From: JAFMPW01 sp040830565
GTDB taxonomy: Bacteria; Bacteroidota; Bacteroidia; Flavobacteriales; Flavobacteriaceae
Direction: 5' to 3'
Assembly (NCBI GenBank): GCA_040830565.1
Contig: JBFOMC010000380.1
Location: forward strand, 1 to 23,928
DNA: 23,928 nt
The notes beneath the pieces were generated by a model. The model searched no databases, was not told the DNA's origin, and worked only from the letters and a program-made list of their open reading frames with translations. Within the stretch, counting starts at the first letter, position 1, and every line of letters begins with the position of its first letter. This document shows positions 7,567-14,122 of the stretch, piece after piece. The translations under genes were made by a program, and so were the position numbers.

Positions 7567-8700
7567 TTATTTCAAATTTAAAAGAAAAAGGTCGGCCGCA
7601 ATCCCGTCTACCAAAAACTTTCCTTTTTTTGTAGCCCTTAGCGTTTCTCCTTTCAGGTAAAGAAGTTCTTTTTTAATGTATTTTTCAGAGTGGTCAAGGA
7701 GGTAGCGGGCATACTCAGGGCCAAAATAGGTGTTGATTTCATCAAGTGAAACACCCCATATGGTCCTTAAGCCGGTCATTATATGTTCATTGTAACGATC
7801 TTTCTTCGTAAGCACCTCTTTCTCCAATGGTAATCTAGATTCAGAAATGGCTTTGATATACTTCGAATTGTTCCTGATATTCCAAGATCTGCTCTCACCA
7901 TCATAGGAATGCGCAGATGGGCCTATGCCCAGGTAGTGTTTGCCTTGCCAATAGGCGGTGTTATTTTGTGAAAAAAAACCAGCCTTGCCAAAGTTTGAGG
8001 TTTCGTAGTGGATAAACCCTTCTTTTTTAAGTCTGTTCACCAGGATATGAAATTGTTCCTGCACCAATTCGTCGTCAACATCCTCAACAATTCCTTTTTG
8101 AATAAACTTCTCCAAAGCGGTTTTAGGTTCCACCGTTAACGCATAGCTAGAGATGTGGGGAATATCAAAAGACAAGGCCTTTTCAATATTTTCTATCCAT
8201 CGATCATTACTCAAACCAGGGATTCCATAGATCAGATCTACAGAAAGGTTCTTGAAATAGTCCATGGCAGTCTTGATACTACTTTCCGCCTCACGACTAT
8301 TATGAGCTCTATTCATAAGTTTCAGATCCTCGTCAAAAAAAGATTGAACTCCTATGCTCAGTCTGTTGATTGGACTATTTGATAATTGGATAATTAGATC
8401 TTTGGTTAAATCATCCGGGTTGGCCTCGAGGGTAATTTCCGGCTTCGTGCTTACCGCATAGTTGTCATTAACAGTTTCAATCAGCTCAATTATTTCTGCT
8501 ACCCCCAGAATAGAAGGCGTACCGCCTCCAAAATATAAGGTCTGAATTTCTTTCCCTTGCATTTCTAACTTCCTCAATCGCAATTCTTCGGCAATCGCAT
8601 CTAGCATTACCTTTTTCTTCTTCAAATTGGTACTGAAGTGAAAATCGCAGTAATGACAGGCTTTTTTGCAGAAAGGTATGTGGATGTATATGCCAGACAT
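7567..8700 (-). CDS. hemW: Radical SAM heme chaperone HemW (HemN-like)
   Basis: A 377-residue radical SAM protein. The start MSGIYIHIPFCKKACHYCDF carries the CX3CX2C iron-sulfur motif (C11, C15, C18). GGGTPS and the EANPDD segment follow, as in the HemN/HemW superfamily. It is shorter than true coproporphyrinogen dehydrogenase HemN (about 450 residues), as expected for HemW, which delivers heme to respiratory enzymes. The ATG at 8700 is preferred over an in-frame TTG at 8712 that lies in a heptad repeat. A cyclase-family gene follows at 14 bp. The upstream neighbour on the same strand is ruvC, but the four-helix-bundle gene in opposite orientation lies between them. Confidence 0.9.
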   Translation of the reverse strand: MSGIYIHIPFCKKACHYCDFHFSTNLKKKKVMLDAIAEELRLRKLEMQGKEIQTLYFGGGTPSILGVAEIIELIETVNDNYAVSTKPEITLEANPDDLTKDLIIQLSNSPINRLSIGVQSFFDEDLKLMNRAHNSREAESSIKTAMDYFKNLSVDLIYGIPGLSNDRWIENIEKALSFDIPHISSYALTVEPKTALEKFIQKGIVEDVDDELVQEQFHILVNRLKKEGFIHYETSNFGKAGFFSQNNTAYWQGKHYLGIGPSAHSYDGESRSWNIRNNSKYIKAISESRLPLEKEVLTKKDRYNEHIMTGLRTIWGVSLDEINTYFGPEYARYLLDHSEKYIKKELLYLKGETLRATKKGKFLVDGIAADLFLLNLK

Positions 8701-8702
8701 TT

Positions 8703-8737
8703 CAATTATCAATTAGCAATAAACAATTATCAATATT
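8703..8737. repeat. 7-nt tandem array, left arm of the inverted pair, array D
   Basis: Five units in strict 7-nt register: caattat, caattag, caataaa, caattat, caatatt. The array starts 2 bp from the hemW ATG. Its core caataaacaattatcaat (8717-8734) is repeated in inverted orientation at 9171-9188 with 17 of 18 matches. Confidence 0.85.
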
Positions 8738-8781
8738 CCGAATCAATCAACTACTTAATGAATGGAATTTGCAGTGAGGTC

Positions 8782-8809
8782 CTTTAGTTTTATGACATAA
8801 AAACATTTG
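8782..8809 (+). promoter_or_regulatory. Candidate promoter of the four-helix-bundle gene
   Basis: AACATTTG (8802-8809) matches seven of eight positions of the TAnnTTTG -7 element, with a TTAG about 17 nt upstream as a weak -33. It ends only 5 bp before the ATG, so the mRNA would be leaderless or nearly so. Weak support. Confidence 0.3.
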
Positions 8810-8814
8810 TATCG

Positions 8815-9171
8815 ATGAAAGATAACCCATTGTTTTATAAATCATTCCAGTTCGCTATAAAAATTGTAGGTGTACATAAGTCGATGCTCCAAAAAAAGAG
8901 AGAATATATATTTTCCAAACAATTAATAAAGTGTGGGACTTCAATAGGCGCAAATGTTGCCGAAGCGAATGGCGCAATTTCAAAGTCAGACTTTTCAGCA
9001 AAAATCTCCATAGCATACAAGGAAAGTTTAGAGGTTAAATATTGGCTGAAACTGTTAAGAGATACGGAATATTTGTCCGTAAGAGACGCTGAGTCACTAA
9101 TTAACGAAGCAGACGAATTATCCAAAATCATGTTTGCCATTCTAAAGACTACTAGGATCAAAAAGAACTAA
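8815..9171 (+). CDS. Four-helix-bundle protein of the S23 / rRNA intervening-sequence family
   Basis: A 118-residue, mostly helical, basic protein. LFYKSFQFAIKIVGV opens helix 1. The family core is CGTSIGANVAEANGAISKSDF followed by KISIAYKESLEVKYWLKLL and LINEADELSKIMFAILKT. This is the pattern of the S23/four-helix-bundle family (TIGR02436), which includes proteins encoded in 23S rRNA intervening sequences and is structurally related to the Avd accessory protein of diversity-generating retroelements. A nucleic-acid-binding role is inferred. It is the only plus-strand gene between 623 and 12851, set between hemW and ruvC and flanked by inverted heptad arrays; its TAA lies in the first unit of the right array. 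No reverse transcriptase or rRNA is nearby. Confidence 0.9.
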   Translation: MKDNPLFYKSFQFAIKIVGVHKSMLQKKREYIFSKQLIKCGTSIGANVAEANGAISKSDFSAKISIAYKESLEVKYWLKLLRDTEYLSVRDAESLINEADELSKIMFAILKTTRIKKN

Positions 9172-9202
9172 TTGCTAATTGTTTATTGGTTATTGTTTAC
9201 TG
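9168..9202. repeat. 7-nt tandem array, right arm of the inverted pair, array E
   Basis: Five units in strict register: ctaattg, ctaattg, tttattg, gttattg, tttactg. The stop codon of the four-helix-bundle gene (9169-9171) and that of ruvC (9190-9192, minus strand) both lie inside it. Its reverse complement aligns unit by unit with array D; the best stretch is 9171-9188. Confidence 0.85.
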
Positions 9203-9747
9203 ATCTTATCCGCGTTCTGCTTAACAAACGCTTCCCATCCTGTATAAGACTTACCTACTTCAACTCTCCCTTGGTTATAGAAATGACATACGGCTGCTGC
9301 GAGTCCGTCTGTGCTATCCAGGTTTTTAGGAAGTGATTTTAGGCCTAGGGTATTTTGTAACATCTTGGCCACCTGTTCTTTACTGGCATTACCGTTTCCG
9401 GTAATAGCCATCTTTATTTTCTTGGGCAGGTATTCCGTAATAGGGATCTGCCTGGATAGGCCTGCCGCCATGGCTACGCCTTGTGCTCGGCCTAATTTAA
9501 GCATGGACTGTACATTTTTACCAAAAAATGGTGCTTCTATGGCAATCTCGTCCGGGTGATAAGTATCTATCAACTCAATGGTGCGATCAAAGATCAATTT
9601 AAGTTTTGTAAAAGGGTCCTCATACTTTTTAAGCAGTAATTCATTCATTTGAATGAATTCCATTTTTTTATTCCTCACCCGAATGATTCCGAAACCCATA
9701 ATAGTGGTCCCCGGATCTATTCCCAATATGATCTTTTCTCTAGACAC
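9190..9747 (-). CDS. ruvC: Crossover junction endodeoxyribonuclease RuvC
   Basis: A 185-residue RuvC that resolves Holliday junctions during recombination. The four acidic catalytic residues fit the family: D11 in ILGIDPGTT, E71 in IAIEAPFFGKN, and D144/D147 in NLDSTDGLAAA. The GNGNASKEQV segment is also typical. The length is slightly above the usual 160-180 residues because of a short C-terminal tail whose last two codons are in heptad array E. The start is GTG at 9747, just upstream of the conserved first strand. It follows the TonB-like lipoprotein gene by 9 bp, so the two are probably co-transcribed. Confidence 0.93.
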   Translation of the reverse strand: MSREKIILGIDPGTTIMGFGIIRVRNKKMEFIQMNELLLKKYEDPFTKLKLIFDRTIELIDTYHPDEIAIEAPFFGKNVQSMLKLGRAQGVAMAAGLSRQIPITEYLPKKIKMAITGNGNASKEQVAKMLQNTLGLKSLPKNLDSTDGLAAAVCHFYNQGRVEVGKSYTGWEAFVKQNADKISKQ

Positions 9748-9756
9748 TATTTTGTT

Positions 9757-10233
9757 TTAATTGGTGTTCATTACCAGGGGTATTCTGAACTTCGCATTAA
9801 CCGGAATTCCTCTTTTGAGTGCCGGTGCCACCCTGGGAAGGCTTTTAAAGCTCTGCGTAATTATTCCGTTAAACTCCGGGATCTGTTCCCTGATAGCGCT
9901 GTGCTCTTCAATATCCAAAACCGTCATAGTCCCCTCCTTGTCTACAAGGAAATCCACATAAATACTATCCTCAATATCCTTATCGAGCACAAACTCAAAA
10001 TCTTGCAAAGTCATTGAAAAGTGGAGTAGTAAAGTGTTTTCGAAGCATTCTCTCTGGGCTGTCTTTGAAACGGTCTCGTCACAATCGTCAAATAACGGAT
10101 ACTGGTCTATCTCATTCCAGTCTATGCCCTGCAGTTCTTGCTCTACCAGTTTTTGGGTCTTTGCTTCCCTGGAGGAAAACCAGTCACACGAGACCAAAAA
10201 GCATAGTAAACAAAATAAACCCAACTTCCGCAT
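9757..10233 (-). CDS. Lipoprotein with a TonB C-terminal-like domain
   Basis: A 158-residue protein from the ATG at 10233; in-frame codons upstream would add a non-signal-like stretch. MRKLGLFCLLCFLVSC is a type II signal peptide with lipobox LVSC (C16). The rest resembles the TonB C-terminal fold: a paired-cysteine region (DDCDETVSKTAQRECFENTL), a strand pair with FLVDKEGTMTVLD, and the end SLPRVAPALKRGIPVNAKFRIPL. The same cysteine spacing and the LP-x-A-x-G-x-PV-x-F-x-IPL ending recur in the C-terminus of the blaR1-type protein about 0.4 kb upstream. Without a transmembrane energy-transducing part it cannot be a full TonB; its role is unknown. ruvC follows at 9 bp. Confidence 0.75.
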   Translation of the reverse strand: MRKLGLFCLLCFLVSCDWFSSREAKTQKLVEQELQGIDWNEIDQYPLFDDCDETVSKTAQRECFENTLLLHFSMTLQDFEFVLDKDIEDSIYVDFLVDKEGTMTVLDIEEHSAIREQIPEFNGIITQSFKSLPRVAPALKRGIPVNAKFRIPLVMNTN

Positions 10234-10425
10234 TGCCGTAATTCTTGGCGGGAAATTACGATTTTTTGGATAAACCAATCGGAATCAATGGTCTTAGAAA
10301 ACCAGTAGAATTGCACAGCCGGAATTTAATAAAGATAGTTATCAAGCTTCCTGAATGGCCATAATAATGTATGGTTAGAGTAAAAATACTTCCTATATGG
10401 ATAAAAAATAATTGTGATATATGCC

Positions 10426-10492
10426 ATCACTGAAAGGTAAATACAGTGATAATAACTATTTTACCCCTAGGGGAGGGGAATTCTATTCCCCC
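10426..10492. repeat. Structured duplicated element, copy 1
   Basis: Contains a hairpin with a perfect 7-bp stem (atcactg / cagtgat, 10426-10450), a 10-bp palindrome cccctagggg (10464-10473) and a hairpin ggggaat-tct-attcccc (10475-10491). A related copy in the same orientation lies at 12806-12871. It sits in the 372-bp gap between the lipoprotein start and the blaR1-type stop, where I see no gene. Confidence 0.75.
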
Positions 10493-10605
10493 AAACAAAA
10501 TGCCTTCAAAAATAAGCTCCTGAGAACTAGGCAAGAATCATACCCTTGCTGTACGAAACATTTGGGTAATTGGTGCTGTTCAAAATATCTTTAGTTAAAG
10601 GGAGG

Positions 10606-12300
10606 CTATAATTTAAAAGTAAGGGGTATAGAAAAAGGAACATTTACCTTTTCCCCTTTGTGAATTCCAGCTTGCATTCGCGGAAGTCTTTTGATGATTC
10701 TTTCTGCTTCGGCTTCCAAAAGCTCATGGGGTCCCCGTTTTTTGATATTGGATATAAACCCATTCTTGTCTATTGTAAATAAAAGGTTTACCCTACCTTC
10801 AATTCCAGCATCCCTTGCCTCTTGAGGATAATTAAAGTGTTTTTGAATATGACGCATCATCTTTTCAATGAAACAATCGCGTTTATCTCCCTCAGATTCG
10901 CAACCAGGAAAAACAGGAACTTCTTCAACTAGCGCAAAAGGGATGGTGTTTTTTGTAGCCTCCACGATATAATCGGTCCCATTCTTTGCATCAGGATTTT
11001 TTGTGGATTTGACATTGAAATCGTCCGAGGCCAACTTGCTAATACCTTCAATTAATTTCCTCTTCTCAGAATCGGTTAGTTTGTCATTGGCAAGAATATC
11101 ATAGGTGAGCTGATCTCTCCATTCTGCTTTCGCCTCGCTAATTACGGTACTTGTCTCCTTCATTTTTTCCATAAAAGCGGCTACATCTGCTTCTCCGTCT
11201 CTATCCCGCTCGGAATCAATTACCAACTTGGCTCTGATCTTTTCACCCTCAGGCCCAGTGATATAAGAATCATCGTCAGACTTTATGTATTTCATAGTAG
11301 TTTTGGCGTCTTTCACAATTAACTGCCAATCTTCTGAACTGCTGGAAAATTCTTTAAGCAGGCCAAGAATTTTGTCTTCTTCCTCTGGTGTCAAATCTTC
11401 AACATTGCCCACCAGAACAGCATTATTACCACCAAACTTTTGATCCGCTTGGCAAGAAGAGTAGATGAGCATTCCCATTATCACCGGTACTAGAAAAAGG
11501 TACTTCAGCCTCCATATTTTTTTCGATTTTGATTTCTGTAACATAACAATACGTTTTTTAATTAGTGACGACTTAAAAAATTGATTGACAAAGGAGATAT
11601 TCTCGGTTTGGAATACTTGTGAAAGCAAGAATTGGTATTGTTCTTTTTTATGCGTCTTTGCCACCCTGGCGTCTGCAATGTATTCATGTAAATCCGAAAT
11701 CCTACTTTGATATACGTAAACAAGGGGGTTAAACCAGCCAACAATCCTCATAATCTCAAAAAAGATCAGATCCAGAGAATGCCTTTGCTCAATATGCACC
11801 AACTCGTGCTGAATGATGTTTTCATGTTCTTTCTCCATCACTTTATCACCCAAGAAAATGGATCTGAAAAAAGAAAAAGCCAAAGAACTATTGGCAATTA
11901 TAATTCTAGTAAATTTTGGGAAATACTCAATATCTCCCTGGAGACGGAGCTGTTGTATTCTCAAAAGTTTAAAGCCAAAAATCAGGGCAGCAAAAAACAT
12001 TCCGCTAAATAGTAAAGTATATTCCCAGGATACACCTGAAAACCATGGAGTTCCTTCAGAGCCCTTTAGTTCAATAGCGTTGTCTAAGCCCCAAAGAAAT
12101 TCTGGGTATATCAGGTATTCTTGTGGGAGCGACTCTCTAAACATTTCGAGTTTTATCCAGGGTAAGATCAAGGAAAGCACAAAGGTGGTCAGCAAATAGG
12201 CTCTATTCCATTGAAAGAAAGTCTCCTGTTTAAGGAAGAAATCATAAACAACCATAAAAACCAATTGAAAGGCAATGACCTCTATAATGAACTGTATCAT
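10606..12300 (-). CDS. BlaR1/MecR1-type M56 membrane peptidase fused to a TonB C-terminal domain
   Basis: A 564-residue protein. Membrane segments lie near 2-22, 35-50 and 93-112, then comes the M56 zinc-peptidase site HELVHIEQRH (H165, E166, H169) with the downstream NPLVY and LHEYIADARV (E206) motifs. A further membrane segment is near 266-283, followed by a long charged periplasmic stretch. Residues about 459-564 form a TonB C-terminal domain (PGCES...NYPQEARDAGIEGRV...FSIPLTFKL). In this family the peptidase inactivates the partner BlaI-type repressor upon a signal; Bacteroidota members often have TonB-like rather than penicillin-binding sensor domains. It overlaps blaI by 4 bp (ATGA coupling). 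The ligand is unknown and no beta-lactamase gene is present. Confidence 0.9.
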   Translation of the reverse strand: MIQFIIEVIAFQLVFMVVYDFFLKQETFFQWNRAYLLTTFVLSLILPWIKLEMFRESLPQEYLIYPEFLWGLDNAIELKGSEGTPWFSGVSWEYTLLFSGMFFAALIFGFKLLRIQQLRLQGDIEYFPKFTRIIIANSSLAFSFFRSIFLGDKVMEKEHENIIQHELVHIEQRHSLDLIFFEIMRIVGWFNPLVYVYQSRISDLHEYIADARVAKTHKKEQYQFLLSQVFQTENISFVNQFFKSSLIKKRIVMLQKSKSKKIWRLKYLFLVPVIMGMLIYSSCQADQKFGGNNAVLVGNVEDLTPEEEDKILGLLKEFSSSSEDWQLIVKDAKTTMKYIKSDDDSYITGPEGEKIRAKLVIDSERDRDGEADVAAFMEKMKETSTVISEAKAEWRDQLTYDILANDKLTDSEKRKLIEGISKLASDDFNVKSTKNPDAKNGTDYIVEATKNTIPFALVEEVPVFPGCESEGDKRDCFIEKMMRHIQKHFNYPQEARDAGIEGRVNLLFTIDKNGFISNIKKRGPHELLEAEAERIIKRLPRMQAGIHKGEKVNVPFSIPLTFKL

Positions 12301-12662
12301 GACCTTTCTTCTTTTTTAATTTCCTTTAATACTGCCTCTAATTCGGAAAGGTTCATATCGTTCTTTTTTACGAAAAACGAGACCATACTTTTAAAAGAGC
12401 CCTGAAAATATCCGTCAACTAATTTGTTAATGGATTGATTGCTGTAATCCGCTTTTTGAACTAGTGGAAAGTATATATGGCCCTTCCCTTCCTTTTCGTG
12501 ATCTACAAAACCCTTACTTTCCAAAATGCGCACAATGGTAGAAACCGTATTGTAAGCGGGTTTGGGCTCGGGTAACTCTCCTATGATGGCAGCCACATTG
12601 GCTTTTTGAAGCTGCCATAAGATCTGCATTACTTCCTCCTCTGCTTTCGTTAGTTGTTTCAT
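12297..12662 (-). CDS. BlaI/MecI/CopY-family transcriptional repressor
   Basis: A 121-residue winged-helix repressor. MKQLTKAEEEVMQILWQL begins the first helix, PKPAYNTVSTIVRILESKGFVDHEKEGKGHIYFPL is the recognition helix and wing, and the C-terminal half (GYFQGSFKSMVSFF...LSELEAVLKEIKKE) is the dimerisation part. Family members bind dyad operators and are cut by the cognate BlaR1/MecR1 protease. The gene overlaps the M56 gene by 4 bp. Two dyads with the same half-site cover its promoter (12692-12725), so negative autoregulation is strongly suggested. Which other genes it controls is not visible here. Confidence 0.92.
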   Translation of the reverse strand: MKQLTKAEEEVMQILWQLQKANVAAIIGELPEPKPAYNTVSTIVRILESKGFVDHEKEGKGHIYFPLVQKADYSNQSINKLVDGYFQGSFKSMVSFFVKKNDMNLSELEAVLKEIKKEERS

Positions 12663-12684
12663 GGTCTTCTCATTATTGATATTT

Positions 12685-12725
12685 CAAATATAACTAAATT
12701 TTTAGTTTAAACTAATTTTTTAGTT
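12685..12725 (-). promoter_or_regulatory. blaI promoter with two overlapping operator dyads
   Basis: On the minus strand the -7 element is TATATTTG (12685-12692), a perfect TAnnTTTG match, preceded by TTAG at a 19-nt spacing. Two 16-nt inverted repeats, aactaaatttttagtt (12692-12707) and aactaattttttagtt (12710-12725), overlap the -7 and -33 regions, and a 12-bp palindrome tagtttaaacta (12703-12714) bridges them. The half-site AACTAA repeated at 18-bp spacing fits binding of two repressor dimers. Confidence 0.75.
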
Positions 12726-12805
12726 AAAAACTTTGAATTCCTAATCTCCAATCAACCTAGAGATCAAGTCTGTACTTCAGATTTAGATTTCTATCTCATC
12801 TAAAT

Positions 12806-12871
12806 ACTGCAAGGGAAATGCAGTTAAAACACTTATCTTAACCCCAAGGGGTGGGGAATTCTATTTCCCCC
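12806..12871. repeat. Structured duplicated element, copy 2
   Basis: Matches copy 1 over about 65 nt. It has a 6-bp stem (actgca / tgcagt, 12806-12824), the pseudo-palindrome ccccaagggg (12842-12851) and the hairpin ggggaa / ttcccc (12853-12870). In the tail the two copies differ at only two bases and one indel over about 31 nt. It lies in the roughly 350-bp gap between blaI and the DUF456 gene. Confidence 0.75.
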
Positions 12872-12956
12872 GAAAAAGTACCTCAGCCTTACTCCTCCAA
12901 TAACTATGTCCGTACGACTTTCTTCCTACACATATACCGCCAACTGGAGTCCTCTC

Positions 12957-12988
12957 AACAATTCTGTAACAATTCTGACGTATCTTCG
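12957..12988 (+). promoter_or_regulatory. Candidate promoter of the DUF456 gene
   Basis: TATCTTCG (12981-12988) matches seven of eight positions of TAnnTTTG. Directly upstream the 10-mer aacaattctg is repeated with 11-bp spacing (12957-12966 and 12968-12977), about one helical turn, which could be a regulator site. No clear -33 element. The ATG is at 13013. Confidence 0.4.
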
Positions 12989-13012
12989 TCAAACAAGAAA
13001 ATAGTAACCTAC

Positions 13013-13528
13013 ATGGATATCGTACTTTTGATTCTGGGGTTTATCCTAATGCTTGTGGGCATTTTAGGGAGCTTCTTACCTGTTTTACCAGGTCCGCCAA
13101 TAAGTTGGGTTGGGCTACTCTTGCTAAGTCTTACCAAAGCCGTTCCGGACGATTGGTGGTTTCTCGGAATAACAGCCGCAGTGGCTTTACTGGTATTTGC
13201 GATGGATTACGTCATTCCGGCTATGGGTACAAAAAAATTTGGTGGAAGCAGGGCGGGAATGATAGGAACAACCTTAGGGCTCTTAGTAGCCATCTTCTTC
13301 CCTATTCTAGGAATCTTTGGCATTATCATATGGCCATTCATAGGAGCTTTGGTGGGAGAACTCATCAATAAAGCGGATCAGCAAACGGCACTAAAAGCTG
13401 CTTTTGGATCCTTTATCGGATTCCTTACCGGCACCTTTTTGAAATTTGTGGTCACAGTAATATTTCTAGGTCTATTCATTTCAAAAGTCTGGGATTATAA
13501 AAGTGCCTTGTTTCCTTATTTTAACTAA
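13013..13528 (+). CDS. DUF456 family membrane protein
   Basis: A 171-residue membrane protein from the ATG at 13013 (MDIVLLILGFILMLVGILG). It has glycine-rich hydrophobic segments, the LPVLPGPPISWVGLLLL motif, and the MGTKKFGGSRAGMIGTTLG and GPFIGALVGELI-type glycine repeats that define DUF456. Function is unknown; the glycine patterns suggest tightly packed membrane helices. The frame stays open upstream to 12851, but that extension is hydrophilic, unlike the family, and contains both the promoter candidate and part of the structured repeat, so I rejected it. The stop overlaps that of the convergent nitroreductase gene by 3 bp. Confidence 0.87.
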   Translation: MDIVLLILGFILMLVGILGSFLPVLPGPPISWVGLLLLSLTKAVPDDWWFLGITAAVALLVFAMDYVIPAMGTKKFGGSRAGMIGTTLGLLVAIFFPILGIFGIIIWPFIGALVGELINKADQQTALKAAFGSFIGFLTGTFLKFVVTVIFLGLFISKVWDYKSALFPYFN

Positions 13529-14079
13529 TTACTCCACTGCACTTTCTCTGAAATAGGGCCACGTTCGCCTTCAGGAAGGACTTCATCATACCGCCCCATA
13601 TAAAAAAACCCGAGGCATTTTTCGCCCTCTTTCAGCTCAAAAAATTCGTCCATATACTTAATTAGCCCAGGAGAGCTCCAATAACACCCAATTCCCATTT
13701 CTGTACAACAGAGCCACATATTCTGAACCGCCATAGCAGTTGCCGCAATCTCTTCCCATTCTGGCACGCTCTCTTTTGGGTCTCTTTGCATACAAATTGC
13801 AATGACAGCTCCAGCGCGTTTTGGATTTTCTATCAGCTTTTTGGCCTTCATTTGTTTCGGCCGCTCCTCTACCTCTAAATATTTGTACGACAGGAAGAGG
13901 CCTAGTTTTTCTTTAGTCTCTCCCAACAAAACCCGAAAACGCCAGGGTTCAGTTTTCCTGTGGGTTGGCGCCCAATTTGCAGCTTCAAGTACCTTTTCAA
14001 TCTCAACCCTCTCAATGGGCTCGTCATTGTATTGAACCGGAAATACAGAACGTCTCTTCTTTATTAGATCAAAAACCAT
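13525..14079 (-). CDS. Nitroreductase-family FMN-dependent oxidoreductase
   Basis: A 184-residue protein of the nitroreductase fold. The N-terminal IKKRRSVFPVQYNDEPIERVEIEKVLEAANWAPTHRKTEPWRF carries the FMN-contacting RRS and the WAPTHRKTEPWRF motif. MAVQNMWLCCTEMGIGCYWSS and LGFFYMGRYDE form the second FMN-binding part. Such enzymes reduce nitro compounds, quinones or enones with NAD(P)H; the physiological substrate is unknown. The ATG at 14079 is 43 bp after the LysR gene's stop on the same strand, so a shared transcript is possible. The 3' end overlaps the DUF456 stop. Confidence 0.9.
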   Translation of the reverse strand: MVFDLIKKRRSVFPVQYNDEPIERVEIEKVLEAANWAPTHRKTEPWRFRVLLGETKEKLGLFLSYKYLEVEERPKQMKAKKLIENPKRAGAVIAICMQRDPKESVPEWEEIAATAMAVQNMWLCCTEMGIGCYWSSPGLIKYMDEFFELKEGEKCLGFFYMGRYDEVLPEGERGPISEKVQWSN

Positions 14080-14122
14080 ATAACTTTTTTAGGATGTCTT
14101 CAAATTTAAGATATCCAAGGCA

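Noticed and set aside
8835..9161. Antisense open frame of 108 codons opposite the four-helix-bundle gene
   Set aside because: The plus-strand product has a recognisable family pattern; the antisense product does not.
8703..9202. Diversity-generating retroelement, because the S23 family resembles Avd
   Set aside because: No reverse transcriptase and no template/variable repeat pair with adenine-directed differences were seen in the window.
10606..12662. Beta-lactam resistance operon
   Set aside because: The sensor ends in a TonB-like domain, not a penicillin-binding domain, and there is no beta-lactamase or PBP gene; only the regulatory pair type is supported.
12851..13012. N-terminal extension of the DUF456 protein to an upstream ATG
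   Set aside because: The extra 54 residues are hydrophilic and unlike the family, and the region contains the promoter candidate and part of the duplicated structured element.
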